Position numbers and translations under genes: made by a program. The notes under the pieces were generated by a model, which made no database searches, had not been told where the DNA came from, and saw only the letters and a program-made list of their open reading frames with translations. This document shows, in pieces, positions 49,230 through 60,726 of a DNA stretch of 64,000 nt (position 1 is its first letter; every line of letters begins with the position of its first letter). Where the stretch lies: positions 1 through 64,000 of the forward strand of contig NZ_JAGQCU010000007.1 of the NCBI RefSeq assembly GCF_024346355.1, given 5' to 3'. This stretch comes from Cyanobium sp. ATX 6A2. Its GTDB lineage: Bacteria > Cyanobacteriota > Cyanobacteriia > PCC-6307 > Cyanobiaceae.

Positions 49230-50402
49230 ATGCTTGCTCTCGACACCAGCGGCGTTCAGCTCAGCCCCGATGAGGTGGCCCGCTTCTCCCGCCATCTGAT
49301 CCTGCCGGAGGTGGGCATGGAGGGCCAGAAGCGGCTCAAGGCCGCTTCGGTGCTGTGCGTGGGTACAGGCGGGCTGGGCTCGCCCCTGCTGCTCTACCTG
49401 GCCGCCGCCGGCGTGGGTCGCATCGGCATCGTCGATTTCGATGTGGTGGATCACTCCAACCTGCAGCGCCAGGTGATCCACGGCACCAGCTGGGTGGGCA
49501 AGCCCAAGATCGAATCGGCGAAGGCCCGCATTCACGAGATCAACCCCCACTGCCAGGTGGACCTCTACGAGACGGCGCTCACCAGCGAGAACGCCCTGGC
49601 GATCATCGAGCCCTACGACCTGGTGTGCGACGGCACCGACAACTTCCCCACCCGCTACCTGGTGAACGACGCCTGCGTGCTGCTGGGCAAGCCCAACGTG
49701 TACGGCTCGATCTTCCGCTTCGAGGGCCAGGCCACGGTGTTCAACCTCGATGCAGGCAGCCCCAACTACCGCGACCTGTTCCCCGAGCCGCCGCCGCCGG
49801 GCATGGTGCCCTCCTGCGCGGAGGGGGGTGTGGTGGGCGTGCTGCCCGGCATCATCGGCGTGATCCAGGCCACCGAGGCGGTGAAGATCATCACCGGCAT
49901 CGGCACCACCCTCAGCGGCCGGCTGCTGCTGTTCGATGCCCTGGGCATGAAGTTCCGCGAGCTCAAGCTGCGGCCCAGCCCCGAGCGGCCGGTGATCGAG
50001 AAACTCATCGATTACCAGGAGTTCTGCGGTGTGGGTGGCACCGCCCCGGGCCAGGAGGAGGCTGGTTCTGTGCCCAGCATCACCGTGGCCGAGCTGAAAA
50101 CGGTGATCGACGGTGAGATTGAGGACATCCTGCTGCTGGATGTGCGCAACCCCCAGGAGGCCGACATCGCCGTGATTCCGGGTGCGGTGCTGATGCCCCT
50201 GGATCGCATCGAGAGCGGCGAGGCGATCGAGGATGTGCGCCAGTTGGCCGCCGGCAAGCAGCTCTATGTGCACTGCAAGCTGGGGGGCCGCAGCGCCAAG
50301 GCCCTGATCGCCCTGGGGCGCCATGGCATCGAGGGCGTGAATGTGAGCGGCGGTATCGATGCCTGGAGTCAGCACGTGGACCCGCAGGTGCCGCGCTACT
50401 GA
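49230..50402 (+). CDS. moeB: MoeB/ThiF-type adenylyltransferase with rhodanese domain
   Basis: The protein has 390 residues. The E1-like domain has CVGTGGLGSPLLLYLAAAGV, IVDFDVVDHSNLQRQVIHG, CDGTDNFPTRYLVND and GMVPSCAEGGVVGVLPG (Cys196). The rhodanese domain (about 282-390) carries YVHCKLGGRSAKA with Cys349 for persulfide. The two CxxC zinc motifs of classical MoeB are absent (NYRDLFP, FCGV). Enzymes of this design adenylate the C-terminal GG of MoaD/ThiS-like carriers and pass sulfur to it for molybdopterin, thiamine or cysteine synthesis. Linked to the JAMM gene upstream. Confidence 0.9.
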   Translation: MLALDTSGVQLSPDEVARFSRHLILPEVGMEGQKRLKAASVLCVGTGGLGSPLLLYLAAAGVGRIGIVDFDVVDHSNLQRQVIHGTSWVGKPKIESAKARIHEINPHCQVDLYETALTSENALAIIEPYDLVCDGTDNFPTRYLVNDACVLLGKPNVYGSIFRFEGQATVFNLDAGSPNYRDLFPEPPPPGMVPSCAEGGVVGVLPGIIGVIQATEAVKIITGIGTTLSGRLLLFDALGMKFRELKLRPSPERPVIEKLIDYQEFCGVGGTAPGQEEAGSVPSITVAELKTVIDGEIEDILLLDVRNPQEADIAVIPGAVLMPLDRIESGEAIEDVRQLAAGKQLYVHCKLGGRSAKALIALGRHGIEGVNVSGGIDAWSQHVDPQVPRY

Positions 50403-50424
50403 GCAGGGGCTGACGGCCGCTGTC

Positions 50425-51636
50425 TCAGTAATCCACGCCGCGCTTGAGATCCACGCCGCGCTCGGCGTAGTGCTTGTGGCACACCATTTCCGAGTGCACC
50501 GCAGCCAGGTCGAAATAGGCCGGACGGTTCTTGCAACGGCCCGTGAGGATCACCTCGGTGTCCGCCGGTTTGCGCAGCAGCGTCTGCACGATCGGCTCCA
50601 CCGGCAGCAGCTCAAGGTCCACGGTGGGATTGATCTCATCGAGGATCACGGTCTTGTAGAGACCGCTGGCGATGGCCGCCCGGGCGATCTCCCAGGCGCG
50701 CTCCGCCTCCACGTAGTCGATCGGCAGCTGCTGGCCCCGCCACACGATGGCGTCGCGCCCGGAGCGCAGATGATCCACCAGGTGCGGATAGCTCTCGCGC
50801 AAGGCGGCGATGGCGGCGTCTTCGGTGTAGCCGCTGCCGCCCTTGAGCCACTGCAGAATCAGCACCCGGTGGCTCTTGTCCTGGCTGATCCCGCGGCCGA
50901 TGGCCTGCAGAGCCTTGCCCAGGGCACTGGTGCTCTTGCCCTTGCCCTCCCCCGTGTAGATCTCGATGCCCTCCAGCCCCAGGCGCAGCCCGCTGCTGCC
51001 CTCCGCCTCTCGCTCGCCGTTCCCGAGCCGGCGCCGGTGCCCCTTCATCTCCGAGTGCAGATCGGCCAGTTGGATCAGTTGGGCCGGAGCCCCGCGGCCG
51101 GTGCAGATCACCTCCATCGCCCCTGGCTTGGCAGCCAGGGTGCGACACACCTCCTCGACATCCAGCAGGCCCAGATCAAGCACCGGGTTGAGTTCATCGA
51201 GCACCACCACCGAGTAGAGATCGGAGGCGATCGCTCCCTTGGCGATGTCCCAGCCCCGCTGGGCCTCCTGGCGATCGAAGCGCGTCACCTCCTCGGCGGT
51301 GAAGAAGTCGCCGCGGCCGGTGCGCACCTGGTCGATGAGATGGGGAAACCCCTGCTGCAGAGCCTCGATGGCGCCGTCTTCGTCGTAGGCACGGCCGGGC
51401 CCCTTGAGGAAGCGCAGCAACAGCACCCGGGTGTGCTTCCGCTCGCAGATCCCCAGGCCGATGGTGCGCAGCACCACACCGAGCGCGGCCTGGCTCTTGC
51501 CCTTGCCGTCACCGTCGTACACGTGCAGCTGGCCGTGGGAGCGCTCGTCGCTGCGGGCGGCTGTGCGGATGCCGATCCCGCCACCGGTGCCGCGAACGCT
51601 GCTCCGCTGCGGCGTGCCGGTGCTGCTGGAGCTCAT
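50425..51636 (-). CDS. Tandem-domain corrinoid adenosyltransferase (BtuR/CobA type)
   Basis: The protein has 403 residues and two copies of the CobA/BtuR fold. The first has GDGKGKSQAALG (P-loop 42-48) and VVVLDELNPVLDLGLL; the second has GEGKGKSTSALG (P-loop 229-235) and KTVILDEINPTVDLELL. Both repeats share GRG..P...I.LAD/H-type ends (EVICTGRG, EVILTGRC). The family makes the adenosyl upper ligand of cobalamin; single-domain forms are about 200 residues and work as dimers, so this may be a fused dimer. It is convergent with moeB. Confidence 0.82.
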   Translation of the reverse strand: MSSSSTGTPQRSSVRGTGGGIGIRTAARSDERSHGQLHVYDGDGKGKSQAALGVVLRTIGLGICERKHTRVLLLRFLKGPGRAYDEDGAIEALQQGFPHLIDQVRTGRGDFFTAEEVTRFDRQEAQRGWDIAKGAIASDLYSVVVLDELNPVLDLGLLDVEEVCRTLAAKPGAMEVICTGRGAPAQLIQLADLHSEMKGHRRRLGNGEREAEGSSGLRLGLEGIEIYTGEGKGKSTSALGKALQAIGRGISQDKSHRVLILQWLKGGSGYTEDAAIAALRESYPHLVDHLRSGRDAIVWRGQQLPIDYVEAERAWEIARAAIASGLYKTVILDEINPTVDLELLPVEPIVQTLLRKPADTEVILTGRCKNRPAYFDLAAVHSEMVCHKHYAERGVDLKRGVDY

Positions 51637-51745
51637 GGCGCGGCATCGATGACCCCGATGCTACCCAGCCTGGCCGGTGATCCAGCACCCCGCAGGGCTT
51701 CCCCTCACCCTGCCAGGATCGCCTCGGCTGCTGCCGGAAGCGCCG

Positions 51746-52591
51746 ATGGCTTTCACCCTGCTCGACCCCCTGTCCGCCCCCCTCGCGCGTGGACTGGATC
51801 AATTGCGCGCCCTGATCGCCCAGCTGCCCAGGGTATTGGTGGCCTATTCCGGCGGTGTGGACAGTGCCCTGGTGGCGGCCATCGCCATGGAACAGCGGGG
51901 TCCGGCCGCCGAAGCCATCACCGGCGTGTCTCCGGCCCTGGCGCCCCACCTGCGCCGGGAGGCGGTTCAGCAGGCTCGCTGGCTCGGCATCCGCCACCGG
52001 GAGATTCCCACGGCCGAGCTGGCCGACCCGGCCTACGCCAGCAACCCCCAGGAGCGCTGCTATGCCTGCAAGCGCGAGCTGCACAGCCTGCTGGCGCCGA
52101 TCGCCGCGGCTGCCGCCGGTGCGGTGGTGCTCGATGGTGTCAACCAGGACGATCTGGGGGACCACAGGCCGGGGATCCGGGCCGCCCGGGAGTTTGGCGT
52201 GCGTTCGCCCCTGGCGGAGCTGGGCATCGACAAGGCCGGCGTTCGCCAGCTCTCGCGGGCCCTGGGGCTGCCCTGGTGGGATAAGCCCGCCCAACCCTGC
52301 CTGGCCTCCCGCGTTCCCTACGGCGAGCCGATCACGGCGGAACGACTGCAGCTGGTGGCGGCGGCCGAAGCCTGGTTGCTGGCTCAGGGCTGGCCGGAGG
52401 TGCGGGTGCGCAGCCAGGGACAGACCGCCCGGATTGAGCTCCCCGCTGCCCAGTTGGGGGAAGCCCTGACCCGCTGGGCCGAGCCCGGAACCAGGACCGA
52501 ACTGGTGGCCGCCTTCCTGAATCTGGGCTTCAGTGCCGTGGCCCTCGATCTGGAGGGTCTGGTGAGCGGCAAGCTCAACCGCGAGATCTGA
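51746..52591 (+). CDS. larE: LarE-like ATP-dependent sacrificial sulfur transferase
   Basis: From the ATG at 51746 the product has 281 residues. The PP-loop is [11 protein letters not shown] (SGGVDS 35-40). CYACKRE (C105, C108) and Cys185 in [14 protein letters not shown] are the cysteines expected in this family; in LarE of Lactobacillus the latter Cys gives its sulfur to the nickel-pincer cofactor precursor. larB, larC and lactate racemase are not nearby, so the acceptor may differ. A 69-bp longer frame upstream is possible. Confidence 0.82.
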   Translation: MAFTLLDPLSAPLARGLDQLRALIAQLPRVLVAYSGGVDSALVAAIAMEQRGPAAEAITGVSPALAPHLRREAVQQARWLGIRHREIPTAELADPAYASNPQERCYACKRELHSLLAPIAAAAAGAVVLDGVNQDDLGDHRPGIRAAREFGVRSPLAELGIDKAGVRQLSRALGLPWWDKPAQPCLASRVPYGEPITAERLQLVAAAEAWLLAQGWPEVRVRSQGQTARIELPAAQLGEALTRWAEPGTRTELVAAFLNLGFSAVALDLEGLVSGKLNREI

Positions 52592-53030
52592 GCGCCGGTG
52601 TGCGTTCGGCGCCGGCGATGGCGCTGGGGGTTTCGCGGCGGAAGCTGGTGAGCCGGTGGCGGCCGGCCCCGAGTTCAGCGGCGAGCACGGCGCAGGCGCG
52701 CTCGGGCATGGTGTGATCGCCACAGGTGAACACATCCACGGCGGCATAGCCCGACTCGGGCCAGGTGTGGATGGAGATGTGGGATTCGGCCAGCAGGGCC
52801 AGCCCGGTGACGCCCTGGGGCTGGAAGCGGTGGGTGATGAGGTTGAGCAGGGTGGCACCGGCCTGATGGGCGGCGGCGGTGATGGTGTCCCTGAGGAAAG
52901 CCTGGTTGTCGAGCCGACCTGGATCGCAGTCGTAGAGCTCGAGGATGCAGTGTTTGCCAACCGTGTCGCAGCTGGGGGGGGCAGCGGTCCATCCCGGGTT
53001 GGGGTGGAGGCAGGGCAGGCTCTGGGGCAT
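52575..53030 (-). CDS. speD: S-adenosylmethionine decarboxylase proenzyme
   Basis: Makes decarboxylated AdoMet for spermidine synthesis. From the ATG at 53030 the product has 151 residues. The self-cleavage site, giving the pyruvoyl group, is Ser83 in [13 protein letters not shown]; His88 and Cys103 (DVFTCGDH) complete the active site. [12 protein letters not shown] and [15 protein letters not shown] also match. About 20 N-terminal and 20 C-terminal residues are beyond the usual core. Its end overlaps larE by 17 bases. Confidence 0.93.
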   Translation of the reverse strand: MPQSLPCLHPNPGWTAAPPSCDTVGKHCILELYDCDPGRLDNQAFLRDTITAAAHQAGATLLNLITHRFQPQGVTGLALLAESHISIHTWPESGYAAVDVFTCGDHTMPERACAVLAAELGAGRHRLTSFRRETPSAIAGAERTPALRSRG

Positions 53031-53058
53031 CAAGGATGGGCCGATGGGGCGGCTCACC

Positions 53059-54192
53059 TTACGAGCCGGACGCGGCAGCGGGGGGCTCCTCCTCCTGCAG
53101 CTGCCCGGCCCGCATCCGCACCACCTGGCAGTGCCGGCGCCAGCCGCCGCTGAAGGCCTGCAGATGGGTGGCACTCACCAGGCACTGGTGGCCCTCGCCA
53201 ACGGCCGCCAGCAACTGCTGCTGGCGGCCAGGGTCCAACTCGGCCAGTACGTCGTCGAGCAGCAGCAGCGGCGGGGTGCCCACCACGCTGCCCACCAGCT
53301 CCAGCTCCGCCAGCTTCAGGGCCAGCACCAGGGTGCGCTGCTGGCCGGCGGAGCCGTAGCGCCGGGCGGGACGCTCCCCCAGCAGCAGCTCCACCTCGTC
53401 GCGATGGGGCCCCACCCCGCACTGGCCCAGGCGCAGTTCCTCCGGCCGCTGGCGGGCCAGCTGCCCGGCCAGAGCCTGCCGCCAGGGCTCTTCAGCCTCT
53501 TCCCCCGGCAGCTCGCTGCCGCTGCGGTAGCGCAGGCTCAGCACCTCGCGGCCGCTGCTGAGGCGGTGCTGCCAGGCGGCTGCCAGGGGCTCGAGACGAC
53601 GCAGGGCCCGATGCCGGCGCCGGTGCAGACGGGTGCCCACCAGGGCCATCTGCTGGTCGAAGGCATCCAGCAGCGCGCCCAGATCCCCTCCTCCCAGGCC
53701 GCGGCGGAGCAGTTGGCTGCGCTGCCGCAGCAGCCGCCCGTAGCGGCTGAGCAGTTCGCTGTAGAGGGGCTCGAGCTGCAGCACCACCCGATCGAGCCAC
53801 TGGCGCCGCAGGGCCGGTTCCCCCCGCACCAGATCCAGGTCGAGCGCGCTGAAGCCCACACAGCGCAGCGACCCCAGCAGATCCTGCTGGCGCTCCAGGG
53901 TCTTGCCGTTGCGGCTGGCCTGCCGCCCCCCCTGGCGCCGCAGTTCCAGTCGCAGCCGGTCACCGTCATCGCTGAGGCCCCGCAGCACGGCCAGCGGTTG
54001 GCCGTGGCGGATCAGATCCCGGTCGCTGGAGCTGCGGTGGGAGCGCAGGCTGCCCAGCAGCTCCACCGCCTCAAGCAGGTTGGATTTGCCTTCACCGTTG
54101 GCTCCCACCACCAGCAGCCGTGGGGCATCCAGCACCAGCTCCAGCCGCTCGATGTTGCGGTATTGGCTCAGCTCCAGGCGGTGCAGCCGAAT
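53059..54192 (-). CDS. recF: DNA replication and repair protein RecF (start codon unusual)
   Basis: RecF loads RecA on gapped DNA with RecO/RecR. The Walker A is [16 protein letters not shown], the signature region is [20 protein letters not shown], and Walker B is [20 protein letters not shown]. The family N-terminus ([17 protein letters not shown]) is readable ahead of the first GTG (54135), but upstream to the next stop codon there is no ATG, GTG or TTG. The ATT at 54192, just before RLHRLEL, is the best-placed start, giving 377 residues; a CTG at 54201 is possible, and an alternative is a base-call error. Confidence 0.85.
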   Translation of the reverse strand: MRLHRLELSQYRNIERLELVLDAPRLLVVGANGEGKSNLLEAVELLGSLRSHRSSSDRDLIRHGQPLAVLRGLSDDGDRLRLELRRQGGRQASRNGKTLERQQDLLGSLRCVGFSALDLDLVRGEPALRRQWLDRVVLQLEPLYSELLSRYGRLLRQRSQLLRRGLGGGDLGALLDAFDQQMALVGTRLHRRRHRALRRLEPLAAAWQHRLSSGREVLSLRYRSGSELPGEEAEEPWRQALAGQLARQRPEELRLGQCGVGPHRDEVELLLGERPARRYGSAGQQRTLVLALKLAELELVGSVVGTPPLLLLDDVLAELDPGRQQQLLAAVGEGHQCLVSATHLQAFSGGWRRHCQVVRMRAGQLQEEEPPAAASGS

Positions 54193-54271
54193 GGGTCGCA
54201 GGCGGCCAGCGGCTAAGGTAAGCCGATCGAGAGCGGTCCCCGGGGCGGTGCCGTTCCCGACCCGTGCTCAC

Positions 54272-54345
54272 GGGCATGTAGCTCAGTTGGATAGAGCGTC
54301 AGATTCCGGTTCTGAAAGTCGGGGGTTCGAGTCCCTCCATGCTCG
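54272..54345 (+). tRNA. tRNA-Arg (anticodon CCG)
   Basis: A 74-nt cloverleaf: acceptor GGGCATG/CATGCTC, D arm GCTC...GAGC, anticodon stem TCAGA/TCTGA with loop TTCCGGT (CCG), T arm GGGGG-TTCGAGT-CCCTC. It is read divergently from recF, and a terminator follows. Confidence 0.94.
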
Positions 54346-54356
54346 CTGTCTGTCCA

Positions 54357-54389
54357 CCCTCCCTGCCGCAGCAGGGGGGGATTTTTTTT
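54357..54389 (+). terminator. Rho-independent terminator after tRNA-Arg
   Basis: CCCTGC-CGCA-GCAGGG (54361-54376) with flanking CC/GG bases forms a stem, followed by G residues and a run of eight Ts. Confidence 0.8.
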
Positions 54390-54449
54390 GTGTTCGCCTG
54401 AGGCTTGTGATCAGCCCCGCTGCCGCGCTCGGGTGGCGCTCGGGGGAGC

Positions 54450-54845
54450 TCAGAGGCCCCGGCCCATGGCCCGGATGCCACCGGGATCCACCACGAATCC
54501 CTGCCGCTGCAGGGCCGCTACGGCCTGGGGCGGGGCCGACAGGGAGATGCTGCAGCCCGGCAGCTCGCGCCGCAGCTTGCCCAGGGACGCCTGCACCAGG
54601 GCCAGCAGCAGCTCCGGCTGAGCCGGATCACCGGCGTCGGCCCAGAGGTCCCAGAGGTTGGCGTTGAGGGCCAGGTCACTGGTGCTGCGCACGAAACCCA
54701 CCAGCTGCTCCTCCCGGTTGAGGATGTGCAGATGCCAGAGGCTGCGCTCCAGCACCCGGCGCCAGCGGTGCTCGCCGCGGGCCCGCTCACCGGTTTGCAG
54801 CAACAGGGCATCCAGGGCCAGGAGATCGGGCAGACCCTCGCTCAC
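54450..54845 (-). CDS. GNAT-like acetyltransferase family protein
   Basis: From a GTG the product has 131 residues. LWHLHILNREEQLVGFVRST and LNANLWDLWADA, then LLLALVQASLGKLRRELPGC and ALQRQGFVVDPGGIRAMGRG, look like the beta4-alpha3-beta5 part of GNAT proteins. The frame continues open for 29 codons upstream to the ppc stop codon, in the same frame, with GNAT-like coding character (RLGEGYRLV) but no ATG, GTG or TTG. The true start may therefore be non-canonical. Substrate unknown. Confidence 0.6.
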   Translation of the reverse strand: MSEGLPDLLALDALLLQTGERARGEHRWRRVLERSLWHLHILNREEQLVGFVRSTSDLALNANLWDLWADAGDPAQPELLLALVQASLGKLRRELPGCSISLSAPPQAVAALQRQGFVVDPGGIRAMGRGL

Positions 54846-54932
54846 CAGGCGATAGCCCTCGCCCAGTCGCGGTGCCGGTGGATGGTTTCGGAATGGCAGG
54901 AGCAGGGAGCCCAGGGTGCCCTCGTGTGGTGA

Positions 54933-57900
54933 TCAGCCGGTGTTGCGCATGCCCGCGGCGATGCCGTTGATGGTGAGCAGGGCGCCGCGCAGCAACTCGC
55001 TGCGGCTGTAGGTGCGTCCATCCTGGCGGGAGCCCACGGTTTCGCTCATCGGTGGCTGTCGGCTCTGATCCCGCAGCCGGCGCAGCAGTGCCACCTGCAG
55101 GAAACCCAGGGGCACGATCGTGCGGTTGCGCAGGTCCACCGAGAGTTGCAGGGCCGGGTCGCCATCCAGCAGCCGCCGCCGCCCGGTGATCTTCAGCACC
55201 AGATCGCGGGTGAGGGTGAATTCGCCGGCGATGGTGGCGAAGATCCGCTCGAAGGAGTCCAGGTCTTCGCTGCGGCCCAGGTCCTGCACGTAGTGATGGG
55301 CCAGCTCCATATCCACCTTGGAGAGGGTCATCTCCACCTTGGACATCAGCATGCGGAAGAACGGCCAGCGTTGATGCAGCAGCCGCAGCAGGTCGAGTTG
55401 CTCGGGATCGCGCTCCAGTTCCTCCTGCAGCGCCCTGCCCACGCCATACCAGCTGGGCAGCAGGAAACGGCTCTGGGTCCAGCCGAACACCCAGGGAATC
55501 GCCCGCAGGCTGGAGAGGTCCTTGGCACCGCTCTTGCGCCGGGCCGGGCGGCTGGAGATCTGCAGTTTGCTGATCTCCTCGATCGGGGTGCACTGCTGGA
55601 AGAAGGCCACCAGATCGGGGTTGTCGTGCACCAGAGCCCGGTAGACCTCGCGTGAGCGGGTGGCCAGCCGGCCCATCAGCTCATTCCAGCTGGGGGTGTC
55701 GTCCACCGGGGTGCTCACCAGGCTGTTCTGGATCACGGCGGTGGTGACGGTTTCCAGGTTGTAGAGCGCCAGTTCCGCCAGGGAGTACTTGGAGGCCAGC
55801 ACTTCCCCCTGCTCCGTGATCTTGATGCGGCCCCCCAGGGTGCCGTTGGGCTGGGCCAGGATCGCCTGGTAGGCCGGACCGCCGCCACGACCCACCGAGC
55901 CGCCGCGGCCGTGGAAGATGCGCAGCGCCAGCTCGTGGCGGGTGGCCAGATGCTGGAGGCCGATCTGGGCCTTGTGGATCTCCCAGTTGCTGGACAGGAA
56001 GCCGGAATCCTTGTTGCTGTCGGAGTAGCCGAGCATCACCTCCTGCAGAGGCGGGGTGCCCTCGGCTCCCCCCAGCAGCTGGTGGTACATCGGCTGGCGG
56101 AACAGCTCCTCCATCACCGCCGGCGCCCTCTGCAGGTCCTCCACCGTCTCGAACAGCGGCACCACCAGCAGGGAGGCGTGCTGGGTCACCGGATCCACCA
56201 GCCCCGCCTCCTTGGCCAGCAGCAGCACCTCCAGCAGATCCGACACCGTGTGACTCATGGAGATCACGTAGGTGTGGCAGATGCGGGTGCCGAACTCCTG
56301 CTGCAGCCGCTGCAGCATGCGGAACACCGCGAAGGTCTCGGCCGTGGGATCGCTCCAGCGGGCCGCGGCCGGCACCAGGGGGCGCCGGGTCTGCAGTTCG
56401 TCGAGCAGCCAGGCCACCCGCTGGGGCTCAGCCATCTCCCCATAGGGAACCGGCAGCTGCAGGTAGCGGCTGAGCTCGTCGATGGCGTCGCTGTGGCGGG
56501 TGCTCTCCTGGCGGATGTCGAGGCTGGCCAGGCAGAAGGCGAAGATCTGCACCTGGCTGATCAGATGCTGCAGGGCCTCGCAGCTCAGGCCCGTGCTGTC
56601 CAGGCTCTCCAGCACCAGCTCGAGGTCGTTGCGGAATTCCTCCACGGAGCCGTAGTGCAGCTCGGGGGTGGGGCTGGTGTTGCTGAGGTTGCCGCCGGGC
56701 AGGGGCACGTTGGCGATGGCGTCGCAGGGGGACTCCCAGCCGGCCTCGGCCAGGAGTTCGTTGCGGGCCTCGGTGAGGCGCAGCCGCTCCAGCACGTAGC
56801 TGAGCTTGAGGCGGTAGGGCTCCAGCCGGTAGCGGGCCGCCCGCTCCTCGTAGATCTCGGGATAGCGCAGCCGGTCCATCTCCAGGGATTCCAGCAGCGC
56901 CGGACTCACCTGGCTCCACTGCATCGAGATGCTGAGCTGATCGCGCAGCTCAGTGACCGACTTGATGTAGCGCTCCAGCATCATCTGGCGCTGGTAGCAG
57001 GCGGTGCGCCAGGTGATCTCCGGCGTCACCGAGGGGTTGCCGTCCCGGTCGGATCCCACCCAGGAGCCGAAGGTGCAGAAGGCTTCCCGGGGCACCTCCA
57101 CATCGGGATAGCTCTGGGCCAGGGCCGAGCGGATCCGCTGCCGCAGCAGCGGCATGGCGTCGAACAGCACGTCCTGGAAGTAGTGCAGGGCGTAGTCGAC
57201 TTCGTCGAGCACCGTGGGCTTGAACTGGTGCAGTTCGTCGGTGCGCCACCACAGCCGGATCTCCTCCTCGAGCTGCAGGCGCAGGTTGTGCAGCTCCAGG
57301 GGGTTGATGATCCCCGCTCCCTGCTCCAGTTTCTGGATCAGGGCCGCCACCCGCCGTTGCTTGTGCCGCACCGTGTGGCGCACGATTTCCGTGGGGTGGG
57401 CCGTGAACACCAGCCGCAGGTCTAGGTCGCGCAGGAGGGTCTCGAGCTGGGCCGGGGGCACGTTGAGGCTGCGCAGCCGCTCGAACAGCTGGCGGAAGGT
57501 GACGGGCTCGGTCTGGCTGGCCAGGGGCGGCAGGAAGGGGTCGCTGGCCACCGGCTCGGCCTGGCTCTTGAGGCTGTCGAGATAGGTGTCCTCCTCGATG
57601 TGCTGCTCGAGGATGTTCACCAGCTGGAAGTAGAGGGAGAAGGCGCGGGCCGCGGCGATGGCCTCGGCCAGATCCATCTCCCGGATCAGCTCCACGAAGG
57701 CCGCGCTGCTGTCGGCCTCGTCGTCGGCGTCTTCGTTGAGATCACTGAGCTGCTTGAGGCGCAGCAGCCGGTCGGCCTGATCGGCTGGACATTCACTGCG
57801 CAGCACGGTCTGCCAGAGGTCTTCCACCAGCTCCATGCGCTCGCCGAGCAGGCGCGTGGCCCGGGGGGAGGGCGCGGCGATGGTGGGCACGAACTGCCGC

Positions 57901-57938
57901 ATGGGAACCGGGGTGGCAGTGCGAGACGCGTCGATCAT
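54933..57938 (-). CDS. ppc: Phosphoenolpyruvate carboxylase
   Basis: Adds bicarbonate to PEP to give oxaloacetate, the anaplerotic reaction of cyanobacteria. The ATG at 57938 gives 1001 residues. [20 protein letters not shown] holds the catalytic His, [14 protein letters not shown] and [19 protein letters not shown] are the two other signatures, and [14 protein letters not shown] is the PEP-binding loop. The C-terminus ends MRNTG, as in the family. It is coupled to gshA by ATGA. Confidence 0.97.
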   Translation of the reverse strand: MIDASRTATPVPMRQFVPTIAAPSPRATRLLGERMELVEDLWQTVLRSECPADQADRLLRLKQLSDLNEDADDEADSSAAFVELIREMDLAEAIAAARAFSLYFQLVNILEQHIEEDTYLDSLKSQAEPVASDPFLPPLASQTEPVTFRQLFERLRSLNVPPAQLETLLRDLDLRLVFTAHPTEIVRHTVRHKQRRVAALIQKLEQGAGIINPLELHNLRLQLEEEIRLWWRTDELHQFKPTVLDEVDYALHYFQDVLFDAMPLLRQRIRSALAQSYPDVEVPREAFCTFGSWVGSDRDGNPSVTPEITWRTACYQRQMMLERYIKSVTELRDQLSISMQWSQVSPALLESLEMDRLRYPEIYEERAARYRLEPYRLKLSYVLERLRLTEARNELLAEAGWESPCDAIANVPLPGGNLSNTSPTPELHYGSVEEFRNDLELVLESLDSTGLSCEALQHLISQVQIFAFCLASLDIRQESTRHSDAIDELSRYLQLPVPYGEMAEPQRVAWLLDELQTRRPLVPAAARWSDPTAETFAVFRMLQRLQQEFGTRICHTYVISMSHTVSDLLEVLLLAKEAGLVDPVTQHASLLVVPLFETVEDLQRAPAVMEELFRQPMYHQLLGGAEGTPPLQEVMLGYSDSNKDSGFLSSNWEIHKAQIGLQHLATRHELALRIFHGRGGSVGRGGGPAYQAILAQPNGTLGGRIKITEQGEVLASKYSLAELALYNLETVTTAVIQNSLVSTPVDDTPSWNELMGRLATRSREVYRALVHDNPDLVAFFQQCTPIEEISKLQISSRPARRKSGAKDLSSLRAIPWVFGWTQSRFLLPSWYGVGRALQEELERDPEQLDLLRLLHQRWPFFRMLMSKVEMTLSKVDMELAHHYVQDLGRSEDLDSFERIFATIAGEFTLTRDLVLKITGRRRLLDGDPALQLSVDLRNRTIVPLGFLQVALLRRLRDQSRQPPMSETVGSRQDGRTYSRSELLRGALLTINGIAAGMRNTG

Positions 57939-59110
57939 CCCAAAACACCCGCCTGCCGGTCTGTGTGGTCGATGGCCAGCCGCTGCTCCTGTGCTGCCAT
58001 GGCTTTGGCCTCGGCGCTGAGGATGGCGGCAATCGAGGCCCCGGCCCGGTGCTGCGCCAACCAGCACATGGCCTGGTTGCCCTCCTGAAGCACCCGCTCG
58101 AGCGGCGCCAGCTGGAGCTCCAGCTGCTGCTGGCGGGCCAGGGGCCTGAGCTCTTCAAGGCCCTCCTCGATCCACTGGCGGCAGCGGATCGGGCGGCCGT
58201 CGCGCCAGTGGTGGAGGAGGGCATCGAGGCTGGAGCGGGCGCTGGCCTGCTCGTTGGCGTCAGCCAGCCGGGCCAGCTCCACCGCGCTCAGGGCACTGGC
58301 CCGCAGCGGATCCCAGCGCTCCGGCGCCTGCAGCAGCTGCTCCAGGCGCAGTTCGCAGAAGGCGGTGATCGCCAGCAGCAGCTGGGGATCACTCACCAGA
58401 TCGCAGATGCGGATCTCCAACCGGTTGAGGTCATGGGGACGGTTGTCGCCGTTGGGGCGTACCGAGGTCCACAGGTGCCGCACGTTCTGCATCTGCCCGG
58501 CCGACAGCTGCTCCTGCATCCAGCCCACGTAGTGCTGGTGATCGGCGAACAGCGGCACCTCGGTTGGGGTGAGTGGGAACTGCAGCCAGCGCTGGGAATG
58601 GGCTCCGGTCACCTGGCCGTCGAGGAAGGGGGAACTGGCACTCAGCGCCAGCAGCAGGGCCGCCTCGCAGCGCAGGGCGCGCAGGCCGGCGAACAGGGCT
58701 GGTTGCCCCGCAAAGGCGGTGCCCGGGGTGAGGCCCAGGTTGATATGCACGCTGGCGGTGACCACCCGGGTGCCGTAGGTGGCTTCGATGTAGGCGTGAT
58801 AGGGGTGGTCGGGATCGGAGCGCTCGAAGCGGGAGCTGTCGCCGCGGCTGAGGGTGCTGCCGGGCAGCAGCGTCAGCCCCTGCGCCGCCAGCCAGGCCCG
58901 CAGCCGGCGGCGGGGCTCCAGCAGCAGCTCCAGCTGGCGGCCGTAGTCGGCTTCCGGTGGGGTGATGTACTCCAGGTTGCGGTGATCGGGCTCGATCACA
59001 AACCCCTCCAGGGCCGCCACCACGGCGGGGCTGCAACCCACCACCGTGCCGTCGGGGCGGCCGGTGAACAGTTCCACCTCGAAGCCCTTCAGCAGGCGTG
59101 GGCTGGCCAT
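57935..59110 (-). CDS. gshA: Glutamate-cysteine ligase (cyanobacterial type)
   Basis: First enzyme of glutathione synthesis. The ATG at 59110 ([20 protein letters not shown]) gives 391 residues, the normal cyanobacterial length. [50 protein letters not shown] and [20 protein letters not shown] are conserved. The frame upstream is a shadow of trpE. It starts 11 bases after trpE and overlaps ppc. Confidence 0.88.
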   Translation of the reverse strand: MASPRLLKGFEVELFTGRPDGTVVGCSPAVVAALEGFVIEPDHRNLEYITPPEADYGRQLELLLEPRRRLRAWLAAQGLTLLPGSTLSRGDSSRFERSDPDHPYHAYIEATYGTRVVTASVHINLGLTPGTAFAGQPALFAGLRALRCEAALLLALSASSPFLDGQVTGAHSQRWLQFPLTPTEVPLFADHQHYVGWMQEQLSAGQMQNVRHLWTSVRPNGDNRPHDLNRLEIRICDLVSDPQLLLAITAFCELRLEQLLQAPERWDPLRASALSAVELARLADANEQASARSSLDALLHHWRDGRPIRCRQWIEEGLEELRPLARQQQLELQLAPLERVLQEGNQAMCWLAQHRAGASIAAILSAEAKAMAAQEQRLAIDHTDRQAGVLG

Positions 59111-59121
59111 CGAATCCGGCG

Positions 59122-60722
<1,601 letters not shown>

Positions 60723-60726
<4 letters not shown>

